The notes beneath the pieces are model-generated. The model was not told where the DNA came from. It saw only the letters and a list, made by a program, of their open reading frames with translations, and ran no database searches. A DNA stretch of 64,000 nucleotides from Diphasiastrum complanatum (Eukaryota > Streptophyta > Lycopodiopsida > Lycopodiales > Lycopodiaceae): the NCBI GenBank assembly GCA_029204225.1, contig CM055094.1, positions 9,281,234-9,345,233 of the forward strand, read 5' to 3'. The position numbers were made by a program, and so were the translations under genes. Shown piece by piece: positions 35,311-46,372 of the stretch. Every line of letters starts with the position of its first letter. The stretch's first letter is position 1.

Positions 35311-35957
35311 AACCATGTTTAAGATGCAATTTTTCTAGCTATGTTTTAATTGGTTTAAACTTTATAAATGTGTCCTTTGAAAGCTCATCTTCCATGGCAA
35401 GATTGCTACAAAAAAGTTTGTTTTTTGTTCGGCGGAAATCCAACGTCATTTGGATAGGAAACAAGCTTGGTATACTAGTTAACGGGCTGAATTTTGACAA
35501 TTTTGTAGTAGCTAGTTTTCTGCTGCAGGATTTGCAAAAGTCAAAACTGTTTTCTGCTAGTTGGTTTTTTGTACACAAAATCATCAAAAAATTCCTGTAA
35601 TCTGACAATTTGGAAAAACAATCAAGTTACAAGCATAAACACATAAGAGCACTGCTGCTAATTCTCCTCCCAACCACTTGCTGCATAGACTATGTTGAAG
35701 AATGCCTCTCTCTAGGCTCACTTATACATAATCCTCAAGCACCCACTTAACCCTAACCCTTTCCTAACGTCGACCAAAGTTTGATGGTGATTGGTCAATA
35801 AATATAACTATTTCAATCATTCTTAAAACATAAAAGTTAAGAGAGAGAACTTAGAAGTTAGAACTTGGCACTTGCCACTTCAAACTTGGAATTTCAAGTT
35901 AGAACATAAATGACAATACATATTAGTAATTACAATAAAGTAGGGTTTAGGAATCAG

Positions 35958-36853
35958 GATTTACATGGCCCATGATCTCCTGATAGGCTCTAGCTCCCTA
36001 TCCACGGAGTCTCGCTCGGCAACCAACTGAGTCGTCCTCAACTGCCGCATGGATGGTCCCTCCCACTCTGAACCAGTCCTAGATACATGTCTCATCATCT
36101 CCCTCCATGCAAGGGCCGCAGCCAAGTGAAAGGGGAGGTTGCACATGTAGAAACACCTCCTAACAGATACATTGGCTATCTCCTTGTTACTTTGCTGGAA
36201 GTATGCCACATACACATCTCTGCCCCTAAGATGTGTACCAATACGGCTCTGGGCATGAGAAGAGCCTCGTGACAATGGTGCCACCGCATCACTCTGACTC
36301 TGAGTCCGACCCTGTGATGTGGAAGGGTCTGCTGGAACTGTTGCAAATTGCCAATGGCCACAAATTAATAGTTACTATCTAGATTCTACGACAATGGAGA
36401 TAGATGAATCGTGATAGACTGTAGTAGTCTGTAGATTGTAGTAATGTCAAAGTACATACGGCATGCAATGAATTATAATTTACAACACAATCATCAATGC
36501 AAATATTTTCTATTTAGCATCTAGCAACAACTTACAATTGTCAGTAACTCAAATGACAGGATAATGGATTTATAACAATTAACAACTTCAGAATTCCGAA
36601 TCACTGATTACAATCACCAACCTGTGGGCGAATGATGACCCTCCGAGGTAGCCGTAGATGGAGCTACAGATATCATCAATGAGTCAAGTGCTCGCACACA
36701 ACCTGCAATCTCAAAACCACGTAGACACAATAGGTGTGCCTTTATTCTAGTGGGGCCATCTGTGTAGTCCTTGCCGCAATACTTGCAAGTCCACCTCTTA
36801 GTGCCTGAGGTGCCATAATTAGAAGCAACTGTCACATGATCCCACAAGGGATC
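35958..36853 (-). pseudogene. hAT-like transposase, main part of copy H2, cut by gypsy C
   Basis: The minus strand from 36853 reads LWDHVTVASNYGTSGTKRWT, then the BED finger CKYCGKDY with RIKAHLL and GC. An intron of about 250 bp follows (36361-36613). A second block (about 36350-35958) reads YFQQSNKEIANVS, NLPFHLAAALAWREMM and ERDSVDRELEPIRRSWA. This is the same architecture as copies H1 and H3: BED finger, then the NLPF helix, then a basic ELEPIRR tail. DUF659 and the dimerisation domain are absent below 35958. The first codons lie beyond the gypsy insertion, at 43168-43149. Confidence 0.72.
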
Positions 36854-37211
36854 TGTTACGAGCTCGTAACCAGTGCCGAACCCTAGAGAACACAGATAGG
36901 TCAGATACCACAGTCAGGGTCATGTCCAGCGTACATGACCAACAGGGCAAGACAGTGTGAGTAGTGTGCCCCAGCACGGTCCATAGCCATGGCGGGCCTA
37001 ACACAGCCTAGGGACCCTGAGTTAAGAATAGGGCCCCCAGTTGGGTCCCGACGTGCAGTCGGCCACGTCAGTGCCACGTGGCCGACACTTGGCAGTTGCA
37101 TGCTACCAGTCCTCACACTGGGCTAGGAGGGGCTTACTCTATATCAGGGAGTAGGCAAGGTTGGGTGGATCAGTTAGTGTTTGCCCTACTGTGGTGTTAG
37201 GATCTATTACA
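36854..37211 (+). repeat. Gypsy C 5' LTR
   Basis: 358 bp, TG...CA ends. The small open frame on its minus strand recurs in every copy of this LTR and is not a gene. Confidence 0.95.
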
Positions 37212-38013
37212 CTGGTATCAGAGCCATCTCCATCCTAGGGAAGTTAGTTTTCAGCAGTGAAGAAAGTAGCTAGATTGCTCAGAACTTCTTAAAAAATTTC
37301 AGAGAGTAGATAGCAGGGCCAGCGCTATAGGAACAGCCTTCTACCGATCAGAAGTGTGTAGAAAAGCTAGCTTGTCAGATAGAAATTAGTAAAAGTTTCT
37401 AGAACAGGTCCAGCGCTGCATTTCCAGCTTTCATCTTTGATTTTTGCCATCAGATTCGGGAATTAGAACGACATTTTGAAGAGGAAGAGTGGTGCTCATC
37501 CAGCGCTGACAGTACCCACATCTTTTCTGATTTCCAAAACCATTTTTTGGTTCTAAATCAAAGTTTTTTGGAGCAAACAGGTCGCTGCCCAGCCAGCGAG
37601 GGTAGGAACTAGTTTGTTCCGGATTTTTCTTGCACCCTTTCCAGATTTTACTCAACTTTTGGGAAATTTCAGGGCTGCCACAGATCAGCGAGCAGGGTAC
37701 CATCACCAATTCCAAGATTTGCAAGTGGATTTGGGCTTTGAATCTGGTTTTTTGGTACCAATACTGGAGCTGTCAGATCAGCGAGGGGGGATAGCAAAAA
37801 AATTTCAGATCTTGTGCCTCCTATTCGGATTTCTCAGAATCACAGGTCTGAAAACAGTTGAAGAAGAGCTGAAAGGGCTTTTCTTGATTCTCTCTATGGA
37901 AGTACAGTTCTCAGAAAGAGCTAAGTTTTCTTTCCCTCCTTGTACAGTTGTAAATTAGTCTTTTAGACTTTTTTTCCTTCAGAGGTTAAGGTAGCTCTCT
38001 TTCAGTTCCGAAG

Positions 38014-38825
38014 ATGACCACTCCTCAGGGACCTGATCAACCCCCGGAGAGAGGCTTCGACGAACTTAAAACAGAAGCCTTGGCTTACAGAAAGGGGAAG
38101 GAACCCATGGAAGTGGAAGAACAGGAACAGTTCGCCAAAGAACTCGACGAACTGGTTACCCAGCAGCAGTTTCTCCAATTGGTAACAGAAGTGGATGAAC
38201 TGAAGTTGGCATTAGCCAATTTCAAGTCCAGTGTGGACGACTCGTTTGCTGAACTCAAAAATTTGATTTTGAGTTCCGCGATCCCTCCACTTCTCAGTTA
38301 TCCCCTTCTCCACTTCCATCAGTTTCAGGTGAGACTTTACGGTCTCACCCCAGTGTTTTTAAAGATTTAAAACCTCCTACTTTTAATGGGGAAGAGAAGG
38401 ATAGAAATGCAGATATTCTACAAACCTTCCTCAGCAAATGGAAGAACATTCACGCTCTTAAACAGACCCCTGACCATTTGCAAGCTATTGAGGCCAGTCT
38501 TTCCTTAGGGCCTATGGCCTATAAGTGGTGGTTAAATCTCCAGGAGACTGGGCAGACTCCCCGGTCATGGAAAGCTTTTGAAGAAGCTTTTTTAAGAGAA
38601 TTTCTACCAGAAAATGAACTTGATAGAGCCTGGGAAGCCTGGGAAAGAACAGTAATGGACAAGTCCCTCATCCAATATATCTCGCAGTATCGAGAAGCAA
38701 TTTTAAAAAATAAAAATATGGATGATTATCAGAAAGTCAGGGGATTTGTCCGTGGCCTCAAAGATGAATATAAAGTAGAGGTCCAGAGAAACTCACCTAC
38801 TACCCTTGAGCAAGCTCTCAGATAG
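38014..38825 (+). pseudogene. Gypsy C Gag
   Basis: From ATG 38014 it encodes an acidic, coiled-coil-like N-terminus (EVEEQEQFAKELDELVTQQQ). A frameshift near 38280 moves to another frame carrying KDLKPPTFNGEEKDRNADIL, YKWWLNLQETG and the Gag helix region WKAFEEAFLREFLPENELDR. An in-frame TAG at 38823 ends this block and the frame continues into the zinc knuckle region. Gag would form the particle that packages element RNA. Confidence 0.82.
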
Positions 38826-40607
38826 GCTCAAATCTATGATGATTCAGTGGGTAGGAAGAGAGCAAGACAGCAACCACTTTCTGAGCAGCCTCCTCAGAAA
38901 GACTTTCAATTTAAAAAGAAATTCTTAAAAAGAAAGAAAGAAGATAAATTTGAAAGTGAAGCTCCTCAGAAACGCCCTTCACTCATACAGCCCTTAAAAC
39001 CAAATGATTTTGAGAAAGCCAACCAAGAACGTTTGTGCTTTGTGTGTATGGGCAGGGGACACACAGTCAGACAGTGTCCCAAGGGGCCTTTCACTGAAAC
39101 AGATAAGAAAGATAAAAAACAAGTTCATCTTGTTCAGACTGTATGTTTCCCCAGTGACTCGGCAGCTTCCGAGATCAAAGTGTATCATGAAGATCATGAA
39201 CACTGTTGCCAGCTGACCTCTGCAATGCTAGCGAGACCCTTCAGCTTTGGGCCGCATGACCTAGTACGTATGCATGGGAAAGTTGGTAACCAGTCAGTAA
39301 GAGTTATGGTTGATGATGGGGCAACCCACAATTTCATCAACTACACCCTGGTTAAAAAGCTTAAACTACCAGAAGTACCTAGTCAGCATAGGTACATAGT
39401 TTCACTAGCTAAGGGTGAAGATAAGAAAATATGGGAAACCATGGTAAGTAACTTGAATCTTGGTATTTAGGGGTACCAAGATGAAATAAATTTTCAGATA
39501 ATGCACCTGGATCGAACAGATATTGTTCTCGGGAGAGATTGACTCTACAGTTTAGGACCTTCCCTCCACAGAAACTATCAGGAGAACACCCTCAGCTTTC
39601 AGCATAAAGGCCGAGAGATCCAGTTGCATGGGGAGCATGATGTTCCCAACAGTCCTATGGTCTGCAGTTCAGAGCTCTGTCAGCTAATCGGAGATGAAGA
39701 CCATCAGGTATTCTTATGTGACTTTCAGTTTATTCTTGAAGTTTCTATTTCCAGTTCTATTCAGCAGAAAATCAGTAAATTAGAAACTTTATTGTCTAAA
39801 TTTAAAGATGTTTTTCCTGAAGATTTTCCACATGGTTTACCACCTAGCAGAGAGGTAGATCATGTAATATACCTAGTACCAGGTACAGCACCTGTTTCAA
39901 AACCTCGGGTCAGCCGAACAGAGGATGAAGAAATAACTAGGCAGTTAACAGATTATCTTGGGAAAGGCCAAATTCAGACCAGTAGTTCACCATGGGCCTC
40001 ACCAGTCCTATTGGTGAAAAAGAAAGAGGGGTCTATGCGTCTTTGCGTAGATTACAGAGCCCTCAATAAAGTCACAATTAAGAATAAATACCCTACGCCT
40101 CGGGCGGACGAGTTGTTTGACCAACTCGACGGGGCTAAGTTTTTCAGCAAAATAGACCTTAGATCGGGATATCATCAAGTCCGTATAAAATCGGAAGATG
40201 TCTCGAAAACAGCTTTTAGAACTCGTCACGGTCATTATGAGTTTAAGGTGATGCCATTTGGGCTCACAAATGCTCCAGCTACCTTTATGACCTTGATGAA
40301 CAGTGTCCTCAGACCATACTTGGGTAAGTTTGTAGTCGTATTTTTAGATGACATCCTCGTTTATAGCAAAACGAGGAAGGAGCATCTAAAACACCTCAGA
40401 AAGGTGTTTCGACTGCTCAGAAAGCATAAGCTTTATGCTAAACAATCCAAGTGTGAATTCTTCGTTGAAGAACTAGCATATTTGGGTCACATTATCTCTT
40501 CAGATGGGATTAAGATGGACCCAAATAAGGTTAAAGCCATACTCAGTTGGCTGAGACCTCAGAATATTTTGGAACTTCAGATCTTTCTTGATCGTAGGAT
40601 ATTATAG
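38826..40607 (+). pseudogene. Gypsy C zinc knuckle, protease and reverse transcriptase
   Basis: The frame carries zinc knuckle CFVCMGRGHTVRQCP (about 39040), aspartic protease VRVMVDDGATHNFIN (about 39300), then RT blocks [46 protein letters not shown] and [11 protein letters not shown] (about 40340). Two further stops, TAG at 39468 and TGA at 39540, lie between protease and RT. The first is shared with gypsy D; the second is TGG in gypsy D. A frameshift near 40590 (small deletion inside [13 protein letters not shown]-type sequence, intact in gypsy D) separates RT from RNase H. Confidence 0.9.
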
Positions 40608-42783
40608 ACGATTTGTCAAGGAATATGCTCAGATAACAGTTCCTATGACAAATCTCCTTAAGGGGAAGGGAAAGAAGTTCATTTGGGAGTCCGCACAACA
40701 GGAGAGCATTGATGCTCTCAAAACAGCCTTAGCTACAGCACCAGTTTTAAAGGTCGTCGACCCCAATCAGCCATTTGTGGTCGAAACAGATGCTAGCGAC
40801 TTTGCAGTAGGTGCTGTGCTAACTCAGGGTGGACGACCAGTTGCGTTCGAGAGTAAAAAACTCGAGCCAGCTCAGACTAGGTATAGTGCCTATGAAAAGG
40901 AACTCTTTTCTATAGTCCATGCCCTTAAGACTTGGAGGCATTATTTGTATGGTGCCAACTTTGAGGTCCTGACAGACCATGAGAGTCTCAGATACCTTTG
41001 CAATCAACCTGAGCTTAGAGGTCGGAAAGCTTGTTGGGCAGTGTTGATGCAAGAGTTTGACATGTCTATCAGATATAGACGTGGAAAATTCAATACAGTA
41101 GCAGATGCCCTTAGCAGAATGCCTATGATAAACGAGCTGAGTTTTACTCAGATTCGTAATGAGTTACTCGAGTCCTTGAGAGGAAAATGCCAGCATGATG
41201 CATTCTTCTCTACTATCTGAAACTCAGTCCAGAACAGACAATTACAGACTCCAGAACCAGTTCCCGGGGCTGGTGCCAGTTCATCCAAGAATACGGCAGC
41301 TTCCGTTGAGGATGATGATGAGTCCGAGTATACGTCGTCAGATGACGTTGAGGATTCTGAGCCTGTATTACCCAAGCAAACCCCAGGGGTTGAGGGTCAG
41401 TTGACTCAAGGATTCAAATGGAAACAGTATTCCATTCAGGATGAGTACTTGCTCTATAGAGATAGAGTATGTGTCCCCAATTCAGAGGATTATAGGCAGC
41501 AGGTCCTATATGAATGTCATGACAATCCTAGCGCGGGACACCCAGGCATACAGAAGACCTATGAGCTTCTTTGTAGGCAATTTTTGTGGCCCAGTATGAA
41601 AAAGGACGTCCACCAGTATGTAACCAGTTGCCAGAAATGTCAAGTAAACAAAGCAGAGCGTTTAAAGGCAGGAGGGTTGTTGCAGCCCTTAGAAATACCA
41701 GCTGGTAAATGGGAGAGTATCTCCATGGATTTTATAGTAGGCCTGCCTAAAACCCAAAAGGGTAATGACGCTATATGGGTCACAGTTGACCGTCTGACCA
41801 AAATGGCTCATTTTATTCCGACCAAAACAACCGTTAGAGCTGCAGAGTTAGCGAGGTTGTTTGTAGACGGGCTATTTAAATTGTATGGTCTACCTTCCAG
41901 CATAGTCAACGACCGGGACAGTAAGTTTACTGGAAATTTTTGGAGGGCAGTATTCCATCATCTCCATACAAAAGTTAATATGAGTACCACCGACCATCCA
42001 CAGACGGACGGTCAAACAGAAAGGGTAAATCAAGTTCTGGAGGATATGCTTCGAGCATGCGTCAGCAAGAAGCAAACTAATTGGGAGGAGTATCTCTCGA
42101 TATTAGAGTTTGCTTACAACAGTACCAAACATTCAGCTACGGGATACAGCCCATTTATGCTGATGTACGGTTTTCAACCACGCTCACCCACAGCTGTAGG
42201 GTTTAAACAAGAAAAAGTTGAAGCAGCCAGAAACTTTTTAGAGGACCTAAACCAGATGATAGAACATGCTAAGCGTAGCATCAGGCAGTCCCAGGATCGA
42301 GCCAGGCATTATGCAGATCCACACAGACGGGATGTGCAGTTCTCCACTGGTGAGAAAGTCTACTTGAGAGTCCCAGTTGACTCTAAAACCCTCAAATCAG
42401 GAGTGTGTGCTAAGTTGTCTCCAAGGTATTGTGGTCCCTTTACCATCAGTAGGAGACTAGGCGAGGTCACCTATGAACTAGAACTCCCACACAGCAGTAA
42501 GGTTTTTCCAGTCTTTCATGTAAGTCAGTTACGAAAAGCCTTAACCAAATCAGATAATCTGGTAGGGAACAGTGTTCTAGTTCTCCCATTGGATCCTCAG
42601 CAACCTCCACATGAACCAGAGGAGATTCTTGATAGTAGAGAGACGCAGACTCGTCATAGTCTATACCGAGAATCTCTGGTTAAGTGGAATGATCAGCCTG
42701 TTGAGAATGCCACTTGGGAAAGAGGCAGCGTCCTTCGCAAGATTTTTCCAGACTTTGTCTTAGAGGACCAAGACGGTTCTTAA
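40588..42783 (+). pseudogene. Gypsy C RNase H, integrase and chromodomain-like tail
   Basis: RNase H reads [39 protein letters not shown] and [14 protein letters not shown] at 41218 (TGG in gypsy D) interrupts before the integrase. The integrase zinc finger is HPGIQKTYELL with CQKCQ. The core has SMDFIVGLP, VNDRDSKFTGNFW and TTDHPQTDGQTERVNQVLED, i.e. the D, D, E residues. The tail reads KVFPVFHVSQLRKAL, then YRESLVKWNDQPVENATWE, which resembles a chromodomain, the targeting module of chromoviruses. It ends at TAA 42781, eight bases before the 3' LTR. Confidence 0.92.
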
Positions 42784-42790
42784 GGGGGAG

Positions 42791-43148
42791 TGTTACGAGC
42801 TCGTAACCAGTGCCGAACCCTAGAGAACACAGATAGGTCAGATACCACAGTCAGGGTCGTGTCCAGCGTACATGACCAACAGGGCAAGATAGTGTGAGTA
42901 GTGTGCCCCAGCACGGTCCATAGCCATGGCGGGCCTAACACAGCCTAGGGACCCTGAGTTAAGAATAGGGCCCCCAGTTGGGTCCCGACGTGCAGTCGGC
43001 CACGTCAGTGCCACGTGGCCGACACTTGGCAGTAGCATGCTACCAGTCCTCACATTGGGCTAGGAGGGGCTTATTGTATATCCAGGAGTAGGCAAGGTTG
43101 GGTGGATCAGTTAGTGTTTGCCCTACTGTGGTGTTAGGATCTATTACA
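42791..43148 (+). repeat. Gypsy C 3' LTR
   Basis: 358 bp, preceded by the polypurine tract and followed by GGATT, the target duplication. Confidence 0.95.
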
Positions 43149-43168
43149 GGATTCGTCTCTCTCGGCAT
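43149..43168 (-). pseudogene. hAT-like transposase copy H2, start codon fragment
   Basis: On the minus strand ATG at 43168 gives MPRETNP and then runs into the gypsy LTR. Joined in concept to LWDHV on the far side of the gypsy element (36853), it restores the usual N-terminus. The target duplication AATCC/GATCC (minus strand) marks the join. Confidence 0.65.
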
Positions 43169-43509
43169 GGTATCTAGATTCTAGTCTCTCTCCCCCTCAC
43201 TAGTCTCTCTCCCCCTCCTAAATTCTGATTTTTCACTCACACACACCTAAAGACTAACTCTCCCTCCCTCCACACACACACCCCTAAGTCTACCTCCCTC
43301 TCTCTCAAACACACTCTTCTAACTTAAGAATCTATTCACACACACACATTGTCAAACACACAAACACACACACGCACATAATCAAGACTCAAAAACACAA
43401 AAATACAAACACACACACACATCTCTACTTCCCTCTCCCTCAAACACTCTTCTAAGTCCTAGCTTCTAAGAAATAAAACTCTAATATCTATTCACTCACA
43501 CACAAGTTA

Positions 43510-43511
<2 letters not shown>

Positions 43512-43599
<88 letters not shown>
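43512..43599. repeat. Long (CT)n microsatellite
   Basis: About 44 uninterrupted CT units, upstream of the hAT copy H2 start (minus strand), next to a CA-rich zone at 43230-43510. Confidence 0.97.
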
Positions 43600-43601
<2 letters not shown>

Positions 43602-43699
43602 GCGGAATTGTCTCGGAACTCTCGGGTCTGAAGCCTGAAACTCTGTCACGAGGACGTCCGAAATGCAGGTAACAAGTTTTTTTTTTTTTTTGAAAACAG

Positions 43700-43762
43700 T
43701 TCGAACCTAACGTTGGAAACGCGGTTCTTTCAACGAATCGCGATTCGACACAACTTGACATC
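43700..43762. repeat. Palindromic 5' end of hAT-like copy H2
   Basis: Contains the perfect 14-bp palindrome CGAATCGCGATTCG and the words AACGTT and ACGCGGTTC. It corresponds in position and structure to the end of copy H3 (CGGATCGCGATCCG at 56880-56893). It therefore marks the probable upstream terminus of the H2 element. Confidence 0.5.
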
Positions 43763-43769
43763 GACACAT

Positions 43770-44088
43770 GGCAAGCCCCATGCACAATCGACACACATAA
43801 CTCACTGAGAATCTTGCAACTCAGCTACCAAAGAACTCTACTTATTATGCCACTTGGCAATACCTTGAAACATTGGCAAGCAAGTAGGAGGACCGTCCAA
43901 CGCGTGTCACTCATGCACTAGACCAAGTGTCCCAATAAGCATATGACACATGAGGTCAGTCCAACAGCCTCTAAACTAAGACCTAGTAGTACCCTATACC
44001 AAATACAAGCAGGTCAACAAGGTACCAAAAACCTACTATTTACATTTTCTTACAAAACACCACAGGCCGGTGTGAACCATTTTGTACA
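43770..44088 (-). repeat. Possible 3' LTR of gypsy G
   Basis: On the minus strand a polypurine run GAGGAGGGAAGG (44094-44109) is followed by TGTACAAAATGG at 44088, a TG start. The inner border is not fixed and no partner LTR was seen. Confidence 0.4.
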
Positions 44089-44105
44089 TTAAATTCCTTC
44101 CCTCC

Positions 44106-45610
44106 TCAAGGAACATCACCCGAGATGGTAAAATATGGGTAATGTGCATGCAAAGCATGCGCGGTCTCCCAGGTAGCATCAGTGAGAGGTCTACCATGCC
44201 ACGCAACCAAGTACTCACGGATCAGATGGTTCCCAAATCGTGTCTCTCTCCGGTCCAATACTCTGTGAGGACCGTACATCACCTCTATATGCTCCTGAAA
44301 CAAAACAAATCCATCAGTTAGCAAGTTATCACCCTCATGTAAAACCCTCTTTAAGTGTGAAACATGAAAAACATGATGAACTTTACAATCCTGAGATAAC
44401 GCTAGTTTATAAGCAACATCATTAAGCTTTTTAACTATTTTCCAAGGTCCACAATAACACGGAAATAGCTTATAGCACTTCCCTATCTCAAAAGGTGAGT
44501 CCTTTGGAATCAGATTAAACACCATGTCTCCTTCCTCGAACTCTCTAGGTGTGCGATCCCGATCAGCAAATGTCTTTGCGCGATCCATTGCCTGTTTCAC
44601 ATTTTTATTGGCTAACTCAAGCATCTGTACCATGTGAGTTAGAGTGCCAACAGCACTAGCACTCTAGGAGGCATTCCTAGTAATTGGACTAGTTGGCCTA
44701 AAACCATAGTTCAACTCGAACGGACTTATCTTAGTAGAAGCATTCTTTTTATCATTATAAACAAACTCCAACAATGGCAAATATTTCTCCCATTGCAGTT
44801 GCTTAACACTTACGTACGCCCTAAGCATGTCCTCTATGGCTTGGTTAACTCTCTTTGTTTGACCATCTGTTTCAGGATGATCAGTATTGCTCATTCTCAA
44901 CCGCACCTCAACCTTATCCATTACGATAGTCCAAAAATGACCCGTAAAGTGTGTATCTCTATCAAACACTATGGATGATGGTAACCCATGAAGTCTGAAT
45001 ACATGATGTATGAATAGATCGACTACCCCAATGCATCTATCTTTTTATGAGTTGGTATGAAATGAGCCATTTTTGTGAGTTTGTCAATTACAACCATTAT
45101 GGTATCATGTTGAAGCTGCGTACGAGGCAAGTGTGTAATAAAGTCCATCAAAACACTCTCCCATCTTCCCTCTGGAATAGGCAAAGGGTGTTACAATCCA
45201 AGAACTTTAATCCTTTGACTTTGTTAAATTGACACTAAAACAATGTGTTACATAGCTATGGACATCTTTATTAATCTTAGGCCACCAAAAATTACGTCGG
45301 ATCAACTCACAAGTCTTATCCACACCATGATGACCTGCACTAGGGCTATCATGACAGGAGTGCAAGATTTTCTTACACAGCTCCTCACAAACTTGAAGCT
45401 GGAATGAGAAATTTGTCATTCCTCTTAACAAAACCATCCTCTATGGTATACTTAAGATAAGTGCAATCAAAGGGAATAGAGCTTTCCTCTTGAGACTCTA
45501 CATGGCCATGACTCACCTCAAGCTCCACTCTCTTACACTTTGGATCCTCTAGTTAAGCCTTCTTTATCTCAACTAATACGTCTGAATCATAAACTAGTTA
45601 TGAAAGCTTT
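44106..45610 (-). pseudogene. Ty3/gypsy integrase and chromodomain fragment (gypsy G)
   Basis: On the minus strand, from 45610 down: a linker (LEDPKCKRVELEV), then the integrase zinc finger GHHGVDKTCELIRRNFWWP, then a gap where the first catalytic D is lost. Then MFDRDTHFTGHFW, MSNTDHPETDGQTKRVNQAI, and the post-core region RTPREFEEGDMVFNLIPKDS. It ends VHHVFHVSHLKRVL and a chromodomain-like YLVAWHGRPLTDATWETA. It is clearly a different gypsy lineage from gypsy C and D. Several stops and frameshifts; RT is absent. Confidence 0.85.
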
Positions 45611-45639
45611 AGTTCATGTCTTGGAGGTGGTGGTGATGT

Positions 45640-46115
45640 TGTTGCTGCTACTGAAGAAGGATGTGATACAAGCTACATTAGGAAATATAACTGGGATATG
45701 TCGTCGATGTCGAATATGAGAGGGACCTCTAGGTCAAGTGGGTCTAACTATAGGACAGCAGAAGGAGGTGCACAATCTGTGAGCCTTGTGGGAAGTCGCG
45801 TCATCAACCTCACCATCCTCTGAATCTGGACCTGGTCATGATCGTCGTCTAGAGAAAAAGGAGCTGATATGAAGTTGTGTCCCGAAGTACTCTAGCACGA
45901 AGGCAGGAGATCCCGTCGCAATAGAAGCATCTCTCGTATCATAAGTACTACACAGCGTGGATCCTCATAGGTAACAAGTGAGAGCAAAGTGTCTGGTGCA
46001 TCTCTAAAAAAAAAGTAGTATCTCCCACGAATCTCATAATAGGCTGGGCAAATGAAGATAAAGTGCTGCTCAGTCTCCACAGCACCTAAGGAACATACCT
46101 AGCAGAGAGATTCAA
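45640..46115 (-). pseudogene. LINE 3' coding tail (RVT zinc-binding motif)
   Basis: On the minus strand it reads ESLC, a stop, VCSLGAVETEQHFIFICPAY, then YEIRGRYYFFFRDAPDTLL. C-x2-C followed by E-H-x-x-F-x-C-P is the C-terminal zinc motif of LINE ORF2 (zf-RVT type). The remainder of the LINE is missing. It lies between gypsy G and copia B. Confidence 0.55.
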
Positions 46116-46249
46116 TATGGTTCAGGGTTTAGGGTTGAGAGAGAGAAAGGCCAATCATCATTCACGAGAGAAAAAGTGGGTGATTCAATTTCCAAAATGT
46201 CTACTAGTAAATCTCAAAGATTTTGAAGGCTCACAAGTGGGGACATTCC

Positions 46250-46372
46250 AGCTGGGTAAGACCACAAATAGGGGGGTTCCATGTATTTAATAAATAACAT
46301 GCCCCATGAATAATGTACAACTTATAACATTAGTGCTTAGCCAAAGACATAAATAGGCATTACTCTTCAACA
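46250..46372 (-). repeat. Copia B 3' LTR, partial
   Basis: The last 120 bp match the outer half of the copia LTR (ACATGCCCCATGA, GCTTAGCCAAAG, GGCATTACTCTTCAACA). The rest is not recognisable. The polypurine tract CAAGGGGTC is at 46373-46381. Confidence 0.7.

Larger units (their letters stand above)
36854..43148 (+). mobile_element. Near-complete Ty3/gypsy retrotransposon (gypsy C)
   Basis: 6,295 bp on the plus strand. LTRs of 358 bp begin TGTTACGAGCTCGTAAC and end GATCTATTACA, with about eight differences between them. The primer site TGGTATCAGAGCC follows the 5' LTR at 37213. The polypurine tract AAGGGGGAG precedes the 3' LTR (42782-42790). Flanks GGATC and GGATT form a near-perfect 5-bp target duplication. 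It is inserted in the N-terminus of hAT-like copy H2. Gene order Gag, protease, RT, RNase H, integrase confirms Ty3/gypsy. The C-terminal domain looks chromodomain-like. Confidence 0.95.

Noticed and set aside
35339-35608. Open frames on both strands near an LTR-like relic
   Set aside because: No motif in either; probably untranslated leader of the relic.
36901-37116. Small minus-strand frame MRTGSMQLPSVGHVALT...
   Set aside because: It recurs in all three copies of the gypsy C/D LTR and is part of the LTR, not a gene.
41890-42075. Minus-strand frame within gypsy C integrase
   Set aside because: Antisense shadow of the integrase core.
46120-46140. Telomere-like GGTTTAGGGTT
   Set aside because: A single copy, not a tandem array.
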